Shown here: positions 17,113 to 25,916 of the stretch, piece after piece
How the letters are laid out: the number at the start of each line of letters is the position of its first letter
Numbering within the stretch: the first letter of the stretch is position 1
From: Sphingorhabdus sp. M41
GTDB taxonomy: Bacteria; Pseudomonadota; Alphaproteobacteria; Sphingomonadales; Sphingomonadaceae
Direction: 5' to 3'
DNA length: 64,000 bases
NCBI RefSeq assembly: GCF_001586275.1
Contig: NZ_CP014545.1
Coordinates: forward strand, 62,001-126,000
Made by a program: the position numbers and the translations under genes
Notes under the pieces: generated by a model
Seen by the model: only the letters and a program-made list of their open reading frames with translations
What the model was told of the DNA's origin: nothing
The model's database searches: none

Positions 17113-18203
17113 GCGGCCTGCCGCGTCTTGCGATACCGCTCGACATGGTCGGCTGCACTGCCAAGCTTATATTCGAGCACCGTTGCGCGCTTGAAATAAT
17201 GGCCGACGCGTAGTTCTTCGGTCAGGCCCATCGCGCCGTGCAGCTGCACCGCTTCCTGACCGATCCGGCGCAGGCCATCGGAGGCAGTCGCCTTGGCTGC
17301 CGAAACTGCGCAGGGCTGATCGACCTTGAGCGCGGCCAGTAACGAGGCTGCCTCGATCTCCTGTGCTTTCGCCCACATGTCGACCATCCGATGCTGCAAC
17401 GCCTGGAAGGATGAAATCGGCACGCCGAATTGCTCACGCTCCTTGCTGTAGGCCACGGTGTCCTCAACCATGACCGAAGCAATCCCAGCACTTTCCGCGC
17501 ATAGCGCCGAAAGCGCGCGATCAACGGCCGCTTCAAGGGCTGGCAGGACCGAGTCCCCGCGCGCGATCAGGGCGTCGGCCGGGACATTGAAGCCGTCGAG
17601 CAGGATGTCCGCCGAAGGTGTATCGTCAATCAGGGCATATGGCTTGAGCGACGAACCGAGCGCGGCCGGTTCGACCGCGAAGAGGCCCAATTCGCCGTCT
17701 TCCAGCCGGGCCGGTATCAGGACAAGACTGGCATGGCTGGCGAAATCGACGACGAGTTTCGTGCCCGACAGGATCCAACCTTTCTCTGTCTCGCTTGCGC
17801 GGGTCTCGACCAGAGAGACATCACCCCGTGTCTGTGGCTCCTCGATAGCCGTAGTGACCAGCAGGCCTTCCCCTGCAATCGCCTTCGCAATATTGGTGGC
17901 ACCGACGCTGCCAAGCAGCGTGGCCGAAAGGACGTTGCAGGCAATATAGGGCGTGACGGCCAGCGCGCGTCCCTGGGCAGCAGCGATAGTCATCTCGCTT
18001 TGACTACCGCCGCCAAAGCCGCCCAGTTCCTCGGGCAGTCCCGCAGAAGCAACACCAAGCTCCGCATCCAACGCGCGCCAGAAAGCTAGAAATTCACCGC
18101 CGCCTTTCTGGCTGCGGCGGGTGTCAAACGGCAGACGCTTCTCGAGATATCGATCAAGCGATTGCTGGAGCAGTTGCTGGTCTTCGTCAAATTGTAGATT
18201 CAT
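17109..18203 (-). CDS. Acyl-CoA dehydrogenase, smaller FadE27-like subunit
   Basis: This 364-residue protein is a divergent member of the acyl-CoA dehydrogenase family. The N-terminal helical part is MNLQFDEDQQLLQQSLDRYL, the mid region lacks the canonical flavin-loop signature, and the C-terminal part is FGVPISSFQALQHRMVDMWA then QEAVQLHGAMGLTEELRVGH. This pattern fits the partner subunit of alpha2beta2 dehydrogenases such as mycobacterial ChsE4-ChsE5, which act on steroid side chains. Operator O2 lies 29 bases upstream of its start, so it is probably transcribed from its own TetR-controlled promoter. Its stop overlaps that of the facing subunit gene. Confidence 0.85.
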   Translation of the reverse strand: MNLQFDEDQQLLQQSLDRYLEKRLPFDTRRSQKGGGEFLAFWRALDAELGVASAGLPEELGGFGGGSQSEMTIAAAQGRALAVTPYIACNVLSATLLGSVGATNIAKAIAGEGLLVTTAIEEPQTRGDVSLVETRASETEKGWILSGTKLVVDFASHASLVLIPARLEDGELGLFAVEPAALGSSLKPYALIDDTPSADILLDGFNVPADALIARGDSVLPALEAAVDRALSALCAESAGIASVMVEDTVAYSKEREQFGVPISSFQALQHRMVDMWAKAQEIEAASLLAALKVDQPCAVSAAKATASDGLRRIGQEAVQLHGAMGLTEELRVGHYFKRATVLEYKLGSAADHVERYRKTRQAA

Positions 18204-18231
18204 GCCCGCGCTTATGACATGGCGAAGAAAA

Positions 18232-18247
18232 TTATCAAGTCTGATAA
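18232..18247. promoter_or_regulatory. Putative TetR operator O2
   Basis: TTATCAAGTCTGATAA sits in the 44-base gap between the acyl-CoA dehydrogenase start (18203, minus) and the TetR stop (18248). The 8-bp arms AATTATCA/TGATAATT are perfect; the central pair differs from O1 and O3. Confidence 0.75.
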
Positions 18248-18907
18248 TTAAACGAGCAGGCCCGCCATCAGCGTTTCAACCGTCTGCTTCTTGTAACGCT
18301 CGTGCAGCGCATCATCCGCCTCGGCAATTCCGCCAAATACGGCTGACAGTGTGAACCGGTTGGCATAGAGGCCATCGGCCGATCCGATCGTGTTGAAGTA
18401 GAACAGCTTGGGATCAACTTTGCGAAACTCGCCCGCCGCTATACCATCCTGAATGATCCGGTGCTGCGCGCTGGCAATCGGCTTGAGCAGTTCTTCCGCG
18501 ATATGATGAACGCGCTCGGGCGTGGCGTCGCGGACCATCAGCTGGATCAGGCGGTTGAGATAGGGAATCTGGTAATAGGTATCGAGTATGCCTTCGAGGT
18601 GAATGCGCATCCGTTCGGTTGGGCTGACATCGAGCCGGAACAGCGCTCCCAACTGCCTGATCCGGACACCGACGTCACGGTCCAGCAAGGCAAGCAACAT
18701 GCCTTCCTTGCTGCCGAAATAATAGCGGATCATGCCGTGATTGACCTCGGCGCGCGCGGCAATGTCGAGGATTCCGATCTCAACCGTGTCCAGTTCGCGC
18801 ATCAGCGCACTGGCCGCATCGAGCAGCGTTTCGCGGATCGCCCCCTTAGCCGATTGGCGGGTCGCAGTGGCGGACTGGGATCGTGTCATCCTTCTATCCA
18901 TGCGCAT
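18248..18907 (-). CDS. TetR/AcrR-family transcriptional regulator
   Basis: The protein is about 219 residues. The N-terminal HTH is ILDIAARAEVNHGMIRYYFG with the recognition helix ending in the typical YYFGSKEGML, followed by an all-helical ligand-binding domain. Possible starts are at 18907 (MRMDRR), 18901 and 18889 (MTRSQS); the choice is uncertain. It is divergent from the TonB receptor and upstream of a dehydrogenase on its own strand. Matching inverted repeats occur in the gaps on both sides of it and again at 15846, so it most likely represses the whole local set and itself until an acyl-CoA or related ligand binds. Confidence 0.9.
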   Translation of the reverse strand: MRMDRRMTRSQSATATRQSAKGAIRETLLDAASALMRELDTVEIGILDIAARAEVNHGMIRYYFGSKEGMLLALLDRDVGVRIRQLGALFRLDVSPTERMRIHLEGILDTYYQIPYLNRLIQLMVRDATPERVHHIAEELLKPIASAQHRIIQDGIAAGEFRKVDPKLFYFNTIGSADGLYANRFTLSAVFGGIAEADDALHERYKKQTVETLMAGLLV

Positions 18908-18940
18908 TTTGCCACTCGATAGCAATCGCTCTTGCTAAAA

Positions 18941-18973
18941 TTATCAGAGCTGATAATCTATCAAGCCTGATAA
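18941..18973. promoter_or_regulatory. Putative TetR operators O3 and O4 (tandem)
   Basis: TTATCAGAGCTGATAA at 18941-18956 is a perfect match to the O1 pattern. After one base there is a degenerate second copy, CTATCAAGCCTGATAA, at 18958-18973. The pair lies between the tetR start and the TonB receptor start at 19001, so it can control both. Confidence 0.8.
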
Positions 18974-19000
18974 CGTTTCGCAAAGATAACGGGGAGAGGA

Positions 19001-21499
19001 TTGATGAAGAGGATCACAAGGGACTTTTTCGCTTGTGGTGTGGCCGGAATTGCGCTGGGCCTGCCTTCTATGGGCCATGCGCAATCGGCCAGCGATGATG
19101 AAGTGGCGGCCGAACAGGGCGTAGATCGCAACGCCATCATTGTTACGGCCAACCGGCGCGAGGAAGCGATCACCGATGTCGGCGTCGCCATCCAGGCATT
19201 TTCGGGAGAGCAGCTCGACAAATTGCAGGTCAATTCGACCGAAGATCTTCAGGCCGTGGTTCCCAGCCTCAATGTGTCGAGAGGCTATCAGGGCATCCCG
19301 ATTTACACGCTGCGCGGAATCGGTTTCAACACCATCAACCTTTCGGCGACCTCGACGGTCGGCACCTATCAGGACGAAGTTGCACTCGCCTATCCGTTCA
19401 TGAACAGTGGCCCGGTGTTTGATCTTGAACGCGTCGAGGTTCTCAAGGGGCCGCAAGGCACGCTTTATGGACGCAATACGACCGGCGGCCTTGTCAACTT
19501 CATATCTGCCAAACCAGAATTCGGCGACTTCAACGGCAGCATCGCGGTTGATCTCGGGTCCGAGGAGACGCTCAACACCAAGGGACATCTCAATATCCCG
19601 ATCGGCGAGTCGGTTGCCCTGCGCGCAGCTTGGCGAACCGAACGCAGCTGGGAAGGCTGGCAGAAAAGTATCTCGCGCGACGAGAAACAGGGCCAAGTTG
19701 AACGCTACGGCGGTCGTTTGACGATCGCTGCCGACCCGATCCCCGATATGCATATCGAACTGGCAGCTAATTTCTGGGTCAACAAATCGGATACGCTGGC
19801 GGCACAGGCCGTAGGCTTCACGCCGAACACCGATCCGGCCAACGGCACGCTGTTCAGCCTTTTCAACGCTGCCGGGCTTCCCGCCTACGTGGCAGCCAAT
19901 GGCAATAACTGGAGCAGCGACACGGCCGACTGGCAACCGCTTGACCAGCGTGCACAGAATATCGGTCGCGGCACAGGGATCGACCGCCCTAATGCCGAAG
20001 ACAGCAATTTCTATGGTCTGCGCGCCATGTTGCAGTTCGACTTCACGCCCGATGTCAGCTTCATTTCGTTGACTGGCTTCAACCATGTGAAGCGCGATGC
20101 AAGCTATGACTGGAGCGGCGCGCCATATGAAATTCTCAGCCAGCATGCCGAAGGCGAAATCGACTCGCTTTCGCAGGAAATTCGTTTCCAGGGGACCACC
20201 GGCCCTGCCGAATGGGTCGTTGGCGGATATTATGCGAATGACAAGGTGGTCGATACCAACCAGACGTTGCTGGGCGAAAATGCGAATGTGGGCGCAATCC
20301 GCGCGCTGATCCTCGCTCCGCAGGCGGCGCTGGGTGGTGCGAGCATTTTCGATGCATTCAACACCTTCGGCTACACACCCGCCGACGTCCTGACATCCTT
20401 TCGTACCTATCGCGACGAGGCTGAATTCGACGTCGAAACCTTCAGTGCCTTCGCGAGTGCGGACTGGGAGCTTTCACCCTCGCTGACGCTGACCACCGGA
20501 ATCCGATACACTCAGGATACCCAGGATTACGAAGGCTGCTCGCGCGATTTGAACGGATCGATGCTGCCCAATGTGAACCTGTTCAACCGCTTTTTCTTCT
20601 TTACCAGTTATGGTGCGATCACCGCTCCGATATCGGAAAACCAGTGCAACACCTTCGACGTCGACACGCTGACCTTCGGACCCGTTACTTCAAGACTGAA
20701 GGAAGACAATGTCGCCTGGCGCGGGGCGCTGACCTGGCAGCCGAATGACGATACGCTGCTCTACGCCTCGGTATCGCGCGGATACAAAGCCGGCTCGACC
20801 CCGGTCAATGCTGCCAATATTGCCACGCAGAACCGCCCGGCACGGCAGGAGCAACTGACCGCCTACGAAGTCGGAACCAAGCTCGCTCTTGCCAATCTGT
20901 CGTTCAACCTCAACCTTGCCGGCTTCTATTATGACTATTCCGACAAGCAACTGGCGGTCTATTTCGCTGACCCGATCTACACGACTTTGCTGCGGCTCGA
21001 TAACATCCCTGAATCGCGGGCCTATGGCATCGACGGAGATTTCACCTGGTTTGCCACCGACGAGCTGACGCTATCGGTAGCGGCCACCTGGCTGCAAACG
21101 GAGATCATCGGTTACCAGGGCATCAATGCCGCTGGCCAGCCTCTGGATTATGACGGCTTTGCATTTCCCTACAGCCCCGAATTCTCGGGTGCCGCAACAA
21201 TCACTTATGATACGCCGATCACCTCTGACCTCGGTCTGCGTGCCATGGTAAATGGCCGCTACCAGTCATCCACTTCGAGTACGATTGAGGACTTCGATCC
21301 GCTGGCGATTGATAGCTACGGCATTCTCAACACCAGCCTTGCGCTCTACGATCTGGATGGTGTTTGGGAAGCCTCCATCTGGGGCCGCAACGTAACCGAC
21401 ACCTATTATTGGTCATCGGCCGCGACCAACGCGAATAGCGCGGTTCGCTTTCCCGGTCGTTCTGCCAGCTACGGTGCCACCGTCCGCATGCGCTTTTAA
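19001..21499 (+). CDS. TonB-dependent outer membrane receptor (TetR regulon)
   Basis: This is an 832-residue receptor with a signal peptide (ending SMGHAQ near residue 28) and a TonB box-like IIVTANRREEAI. The plug domain includes VEVLKGPQGTLYGRNTTGG (about 145-165). The beta-barrel includes the DNVAWRGALTWQPNDDTLLY and YKAGSTPVNAAN type strands and ends ASYGATVRMRF with C-terminal Phe. It should import a substrate too large for porins using the proton-motive force. Tandem operators sit just upstream. A strong hairpin separates it from the CoA ligase gene 53 bases downstream. Confidence 0.93.
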   Translation: MMKRITRDFFACGVAGIALGLPSMGHAQSASDDEVAAEQGVDRNAIIVTANRREEAITDVGVAIQAFSGEQLDKLQVNSTEDLQAVVPSLNVSRGYQGIPIYTLRGIGFNTINLSATSTVGTYQDEVALAYPFMNSGPVFDLERVEVLKGPQGTLYGRNTTGGLVNFISAKPEFGDFNGSIAVDLGSEETLNTKGHLNIPIGESVALRAAWRTERSWEGWQKSISRDEKQGQVERYGGRLTIAADPIPDMHIELAANFWVNKSDTLAAQAVGFTPNTDPANGTLFSLFNAAGLPAYVAANGNNWSSDTADWQPLDQRAQNIGRGTGIDRPNAEDSNFYGLRAMLQFDFTPDVSFISLTGFNHVKRDASYDWSGAPYEILSQHAEGEIDSLSQEIRFQGTTGPAEWVVGGYYANDKVVDTNQTLLGENANVGAIRALILAPQAALGGASIFDAFNTFGYTPADVLTSFRTYRDEAEFDVETFSAFASADWELSPSLTLTTGIRYTQDTQDYEGCSRDLNGSMLPNVNLFNRFFFFTSYGAITAPISENQCNTFDVDTLTFGPVTSRLKEDNVAWRGALTWQPNDDTLLYASVSRGYKAGSTPVNAANIATQNRPARQEQLTAYEVGTKLALANLSFNLNLAGFYYDYSDKQLAVYFADPIYTTLLRLDNIPESRAYGIDGDFTWFATDELTLSVAATWLQTEIIGYQGINAAGQPLDYDGFAFPYSPEFSGAATITYDTPITSDLGLRAMVNGRYQSSTSSTIEDFDPLAIDSYGILNTSLALYDLDGVWEASIWGRNVTDTYYWSSAATNANSAVRFPGRSASYGATVRMRF

Positions 21500-21510
21500 G
21501 AAAGGATAAT

Positions 21511-21544
21511 CCCGGTACCGTCTGTCTTCGGACAGGGTGCCGGG
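21511..21544 (+). terminator. Strong intercistronic hairpin with UUCG loop
   Basis: CCCGGTACC and GGGTGCCGGG pair around a second stem CTGTC-TTCG-GACAG, giving about 14 bp closed by a UUCG tetraloop. It lies between the receptor stop and the CoA ligase start (21553). No T-run follows, so it may stabilise or attenuate the message rather than terminate it, and it covers the region where a ribosome site is expected. Confidence 0.6.
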
Positions 21545-21552
21545 GCCAATTC

Positions 21553-23391
21553 ATGACTGATACTGCTCCCCCGTTCCGCCCGCTTTCCCAGAAACCCGCC
21601 GCCGTGAATGTCGAGCGGCGCGACGATGGGACAATCCTTGTCTGGTCAAAGCATGAGCCGTTCGCCGTCCCGGCCAATCTCGCCACCATTTTCCGCGACC
21701 GCAGCGAGGCGCATCCCGATCATGCTCTTCTGTTTGAACGCAAGCCCGGTCATGGCGAGTGGGCAGGAGTCACCTGGGGCGAGGCACGGGCCGCGGCGGA
21801 TTCCATTGCGCAGTGGCTGATCGACCGCGGCTTTGGTCAGGACGACCCCGTCATGGTCATTTCCGGCAACTCGCTGGAACATGGCCTGCTGATGCTTGGC
21901 TGCTATACCGCAGGGGTACCGATCGCGCCGGTCAGTGCAGCCTATTCACTGATGTCGCAGGACCACGAGAAGCTGCTGCACTGTTTTCGCAAGATCGGCG
22001 CGAAGGTGGTCTTCGCCAAGGAAGGCAGCCTGCATGCGAAGGCGCTTGCACGACTGTTGGCGGAAGATCCCGAATTGACAATCGTCACCTGTGACGGCGT
22101 GCCGGAACAGGCTCTGGACTTCTCGCAGATATGCGCCGTGGAACCGGGCGCAGCGGTGGACGACCGCGTCGCCTCGATCGGCGCGGATACGGTGGGGAAA
22201 TATCTATTCACATCCGGTTCTACCGGAATGCCGAAATGTGTCCCGCAGACACATGGCATGATGACGACGCTGATCGCCGGACAGGAAGGACTGTCGAGCG
22301 AGGCACGCGAAGATCGCGAACCACCGGTGACACTTGAATGGATGCCATGGAGCCACATCAGTGGCGGCAATGTGTTTTTCAACGGCCACATCTGGTCGGG
22401 CGGCACAATGTATCTTGATGCCGGCAAGCCGCTCCCGGGCATGTTCGAAACCACGATCAGGAATCTCTACGAGATTTCCCCCACCGGCTTCGGTTCTGCG
22501 CCCGTCGCCTTCGCCATGCTGGCCGACGCTATGGAGAGTGACAGGAAGCTGCGCGCATCCTTTTTCAGCAAGGTGCAGTCTCTCGGCTATGGCGGAGCAA
22601 CTCTGTCAGACGATCTCTACGATCGCCTGCAAGCGCTGGCCATTGCCGAGACCGGGAAACGCATCCCGATTACCACCATGTACGGCGCAACCGAAACGCA
22701 GGGTATCACCATGGTCCACTGGGAGGTCGACCGCGTCGGCCTCATCGGTCTTCCGATGCCCGGCACCACATTGAAGCTGGTCCCCAACGGCCCCAAGATG
22801 GAGGTGCGCGTAAAAGGCCCGTCCGTCACCAAAGGCTATAAGGACGACCCGGAAAAAAATGCCGAGGCGTTCGACGAAGAAGGTTTCTATAAACTTGGCG
22901 ATGCGGCGCGGTTCCTTGATGATGATCATCCCGAAAAAGGCCTCGAGTTCGACGGCCGTGTGACCGAGGATTTCAAGCTCTCTACCGGTACGTGGGTGTC
23001 GGTCGGCACGCTTCGTCCGGAGATCGTCAGCGCGTGCAGCCCGCTGATCCATGACTGCGTAATCGCCGGTCAGGACAGGGATTTCGTTAGTATTCTGGCC
23101 TGGCCCAGCCCGACAGCGGCGCAAACCTATGCCGGAGAGAAGGGCCCGCAGGGGCTGACCGACCTGCTCGGTGACATCGCCGCGAAGCTGGCCGCATTCA
23201 ACAGAGCGGCCGGGGGAAGCTCTCGCAGGATCGGCAAGGTGATGCTGCTTACCGATCCGCCGTCGCTCGACGCCGGGGAAATTACCGACAAGGGATATAT
23301 CAACCAGGCAGCGGTTCTGTCGCTGCGCGCCAATGCCATCAAAGTGCTATATTCCAAAAAAAGTGCACCATTTGTCATGGAGATCGTCTGA
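21553..23391 (+). CDS. Feruloyl-CoA synthase-like acyl/aryl-CoA ligase
   Basis: This is a 612-residue ANL-superfamily ligase. The AMP-binding motif YLFTSGSTGMPKCVPQTHGM is near residue 216, the acid loop MYGATETQG near 376, and FYKLGDAARFLDDDHPEKGL then GRVTEDFKLSTGTWVSVG near 448-485 is characteristic of the feruloyl-CoA synthetase branch. The C-terminal EITDKGYINQAAVLSLRANA also matches. It should activate a carboxylic acid to its CoA thioester with ATP; the natural acid need not be ferulate. No hydratase/lyase or vanillin dehydrogenase typical of a ferulate pathway is adjacent. It belongs with the TetR regulon by position. Confidence 0.85.
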   Translation: MTDTAPPFRPLSQKPAAVNVERRDDGTILVWSKHEPFAVPANLATIFRDRSEAHPDHALLFERKPGHGEWAGVTWGEARAAADSIAQWLIDRGFGQDDPVMVISGNSLEHGLLMLGCYTAGVPIAPVSAAYSLMSQDHEKLLHCFRKIGAKVVFAKEGSLHAKALARLLAEDPELTIVTCDGVPEQALDFSQICAVEPGAAVDDRVASIGADTVGKYLFTSGSTGMPKCVPQTHGMMTTLIAGQEGLSSEAREDREPPVTLEWMPWSHISGGNVFFNGHIWSGGTMYLDAGKPLPGMFETTIRNLYEISPTGFGSAPVAFAMLADAMESDRKLRASFFSKVQSLGYGGATLSDDLYDRLQALAIAETGKRIPITTMYGATETQGITMVHWEVDRVGLIGLPMPGTTLKLVPNGPKMEVRVKGPSVTKGYKDDPEKNAEAFDEEGFYKLGDAARFLDDDHPEKGLEFDGRVTEDFKLSTGTWVSVGTLRPEIVSACSPLIHDCVIAGQDRDFVSILAWPSPTAAQTYAGEKGPQGLTDLLGDIAAKLAAFNRAAGGSSRRIGKVMLLTDPPSLDAGEITDKGYINQAAVLSLRANAIKVLYSKKSAPFVMEIV

Positions 23392-23750
23392 GGTCGGAAA
23401 CAGTTTCGCACGATGTTTCAAGCGCAGGGAATTGCGGCGCGGGAAGCACCCCGGTGCGAAGCTTTTCACGTCAACACAAGATGAACCCTGACGGATTGCT
23501 CTCTGCCATTCGCAGGACCTTAGTTTTCCTCCGGGAACAACCGAACCGGCCTGTTGGCCAGCAAGCGCAACATCTGCAATTTCTCTGGCTCCTCGTTTCG
23601 TCGGGGCGATATCAGCCCGCCAGTCAGCCCATGATGTAGTTGGTTGTTCGCGAGCACCGGTGCTTATGTTAATTCTCCAGATCTGAAGCCGCCACCCGTG
23701 AACGGGATAGCTGTTTCTATTTTGTCCGTGCAAACGATCTGTGAGGCATT
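23392..23750. other. Intergenic region without a supported gene
   Basis: This 359-base stretch lies between the CoA ligase and the lipoprotein gene. Short open frames exist on both strands but have no family-like sequence and no ribosome sites. A small palindrome GAAACAGTTTC lies near 23400. The promoter of the lipoprotein gene is presumably here; no boxes could be assigned. Confidence 0.4.
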
Positions 23751-25916
23751 ATGATATTCCAGCAGCTGAAAAATATCCGCTCAATCGCATTACCGGCACT
23801 TGCAGCAGCGGCATGCGCGTTATCTGGATGCCAGACCGCGTCCAATCTAGCACCAGCGCCGTCAAATGATGTGCAGGCTGACATGCGGATGATCGATGCC
23901 GGTGCGTATCCGGCTACGGACGAACTTTTTGCCAAACCTTATATTGATGCCCAGGAATGGCGGGATGATCCTGTTCGGCATTTCTATGTCCATGGTGGAT
24001 TTGAAGGGACGGACACGCGCTTTTCCTATTATTTTCCGCCCGCCGGCCAATATGAGGGTCGTTTTTTCCAGCATGTCACGCCCGTGCCGGACAGCGAGAC
24101 GCTGGCTCAGAGGCTGCCGGCCGGAAAATTCAACAAGATCGGCTTCTCGGCAGCCAGCGGCGCTTATTTTATCGAAACCAATGGTGGCGGTACCATCGAT
24201 CTGACCGAAGGTTCCGAGGCGCTGGCGGACCCGACGATTACGGCTTACCGCGCAAATGCAGCCGCCGCGGCTTTTTCGCGCCATGTCGCGCAGCAATTCT
24301 ATGATCGCGAGGACCGGCCTTATGGCTATATTTACGGTGGTTCAGGCGGCGCTTTCCGCACGATAGGCGGTTTGGAAAGCACCAAGGGTGTCTGGGACGG
24401 CGGCGTGCCCTATGTCAACGGCTCGACAATGGCGATCCCGAACATGTTTACCGTGCGCATGCAGGCGCTGAGAGTATTGCGGGACAAGTTTCCGCAAATT
24501 GTCGATGCGCTCGAGCCGGGCGGCAGCGGCGATCCCTATGCCGGACTAACGGCCTATGAAGCCTCGGTATTGCGCGAAGCCGACAAGATGGGCTTTCCGA
24601 TGCCGAGCTGGTTTGGTTATCGCACCATGGGATTGCACGGCTTTGCCGCGCTCTATGGCGGTGTATCGATGGCGGATCCGAGCTATTTTACCGATTTCTG
24701 GACCAAGCCCGGCTATCTGGGCCACGATCACCCAGACCTGTTTGACGACGACCGGATGCAGCATGAAAGCCAGATCGTTGACCTGATAACAGCGGCAGAG
24801 GCAGCCCGGCTTGGCCTTGATGCCAATCCTTTCAGCGAAGCCAATCGGGGCGGCGTCGACACCGCGTTCATCCTTCCGCCTGGCGAAGATGGTTCGCGTA
24901 TCGTCGGCCTGCGACTTGCCAAGGCACCACCGGGAAAATATTTTCTTGGCGGCGAGCTTGTCCCGGAGAGCGGCAACAGCAAAGGTCAGCGGCTGTTTTT
25001 GAGCCGCATCATTGGTGATGTGGTCATGTTCGGCGTGGTGAACCCGGAGCAGGTCGCGCAATTGCAGGTTGGCGATGCAGTGAAAGTCGACAATTCAAAT
25101 TTTCTCGCGATGGAAAGCTACCACCGCCATCAGGTGCCGGGGCCGGATTTTCCGGTGTGGGACCATTATCGCGATGCGAAAGGCGAACCGCTTTACCCGC
25201 AGCGGCCGTTTCTGGTCGGTCCGCTTTTTGTTCAGTCCACTGCCGGCAGCCAGCTGACCGGAGAATATGACGGCAAGGCGATTCTCGTCGCCTCGCTCTG
25301 GGATCGTGAGGCGATGCCGTGGCAGGCCGACTGGTATCGTAAACGGGCCGAGGCGGCGGGAAGGGATATCCGCCTCTATTATACCGAGCACGCAACGCAT
25401 GGCGACGAGCCGCCAAGCGGCGACCAGAACCGCCTCGTTTCCTATCAGGGCGAGTTGCAGCAAGCCTTGCGTGTTCTGGCCGCCTGGGCCGAGGATGGAA
25501 CAGCGCCGCCAGAGAGCACGAGTTACCGTATCGAGGATGGGCAAGTCATCGTCCCCGATGTTGCTGACAGGCGTCTCGGTCTCCAGCCGGTTGTTGCGTT
25601 GACCGTCAATGGCGGGGAGCGCGCTGATGTCAGGGTAGGCGAACGCGTTCGTCTTGAAGGCCGAATCGCGGCACCGGCAGGTGGCGGGACGATCATGTCG
25701 GCCGGCTGGGATTTTCAGGGCAATGGCAACTATGTTCCGGTGGACCCGCTTATCACCGGAAAGACGCATGCATCGGTTTCGATCACCCATATGTTTGACC
25801 AGCCCGGCACATATTTCGTCGGTCTGCAGGGAATGTCACAGCCGGACGAGGCGCAGGGCAGCCCCTATGCCGAGCTGACCAATCTCGACCGGGTCCGGGT
25901 GGTGGTCAGCGAATAG
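23751..25916 (+). CDS. Lipoprotein with alpha/beta-hydrolase-like core and C-terminal PKD-like domain
   Basis: The 721-residue protein has a lipoprotein signal: hydrophobic ALPALAAAACA, then lipobox LSGC with Cys27. The body has a GGSGG nucleophile-elbow-like motif (YIYGGSGGAFRT, Ser198), acidic Asp/Glu-rich segments and a late YYTEHATHGDEPPSG with a candidate catalytic His. This layout recalls esterases of the tannase/feruloyl esterase kind. The last 100 residues or so (AGWDFQGNGNYVPVD, ITHMFDQPGTYFVGLQ) look like a PKD beta-sandwich. It is probably anchored in the outer membrane or periplasm and hydrolyses an ester before uptake. The enzyme class is inference; it could be a non-enzymatic binding lipoprotein. 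Confidence 0.6.
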   Translation: MIFQQLKNIRSIALPALAAAACALSGCQTASNLAPAPSNDVQADMRMIDAGAYPATDELFAKPYIDAQEWRDDPVRHFYVHGGFEGTDTRFSYYFPPAGQYEGRFFQHVTPVPDSETLAQRLPAGKFNKIGFSAASGAYFIETNGGGTIDLTEGSEALADPTITAYRANAAAAAFSRHVAQQFYDREDRPYGYIYGGSGGAFRTIGGLESTKGVWDGGVPYVNGSTMAIPNMFTVRMQALRVLRDKFPQIVDALEPGGSGDPYAGLTAYEASVLREADKMGFPMPSWFGYRTMGLHGFAALYGGVSMADPSYFTDFWTKPGYLGHDHPDLFDDDRMQHESQIVDLITAAEAARLGLDANPFSEANRGGVDTAFILPPGEDGSRIVGLRLAKAPPGKYFLGGELVPESGNSKGQRLFLSRIIGDVVMFGVVNPEQVAQLQVGDAVKVDNSNFLAMESYHRHQVPGPDFPVWDHYRDAKGEPLYPQRPFLVGPLFVQSTAGSQLTGEYDGKAILVASLWDREAMPWQADWYRKRAEAAGRDIRLYYTEHATHGDEPPSGDQNRLVSYQGELQQALRVLAAWAEDGTAPPESTSYRIEDGQVIVPDVADRRLGLQPVVALTVNGGERADVRVGERVRLEGRIAAPAGGGTIMSAGWDFQGNGNYVPVDPLITGKTHASVSITHMFDQPGTYFVGLQGMSQPDEAQGSPYAELTNLDRVRVVVSE

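Noticed and set aside
18944-20146. Open frame of 400 codons on the minus strand opposite the TonB receptor
   Set aside because: The receptor plug and barrel are clear on the plus strand; this frame is a shadow and would also cross the operators.
21553-23391. Reading the region as a ferulate degradation locus
   Set aside because: The ligase is of the feruloyl-CoA-synthase branch, but no feruloyl-CoA hydratase/lyase, vanillin dehydrogenase or ring-cleavage gene is nearby, so ferulate is not supported as the substrate.
23454-23639. Short open frame (61 codons) after the CoA ligase
   Set aside because: No ribosome site, no conserved pattern; composition like non-coding DNA.
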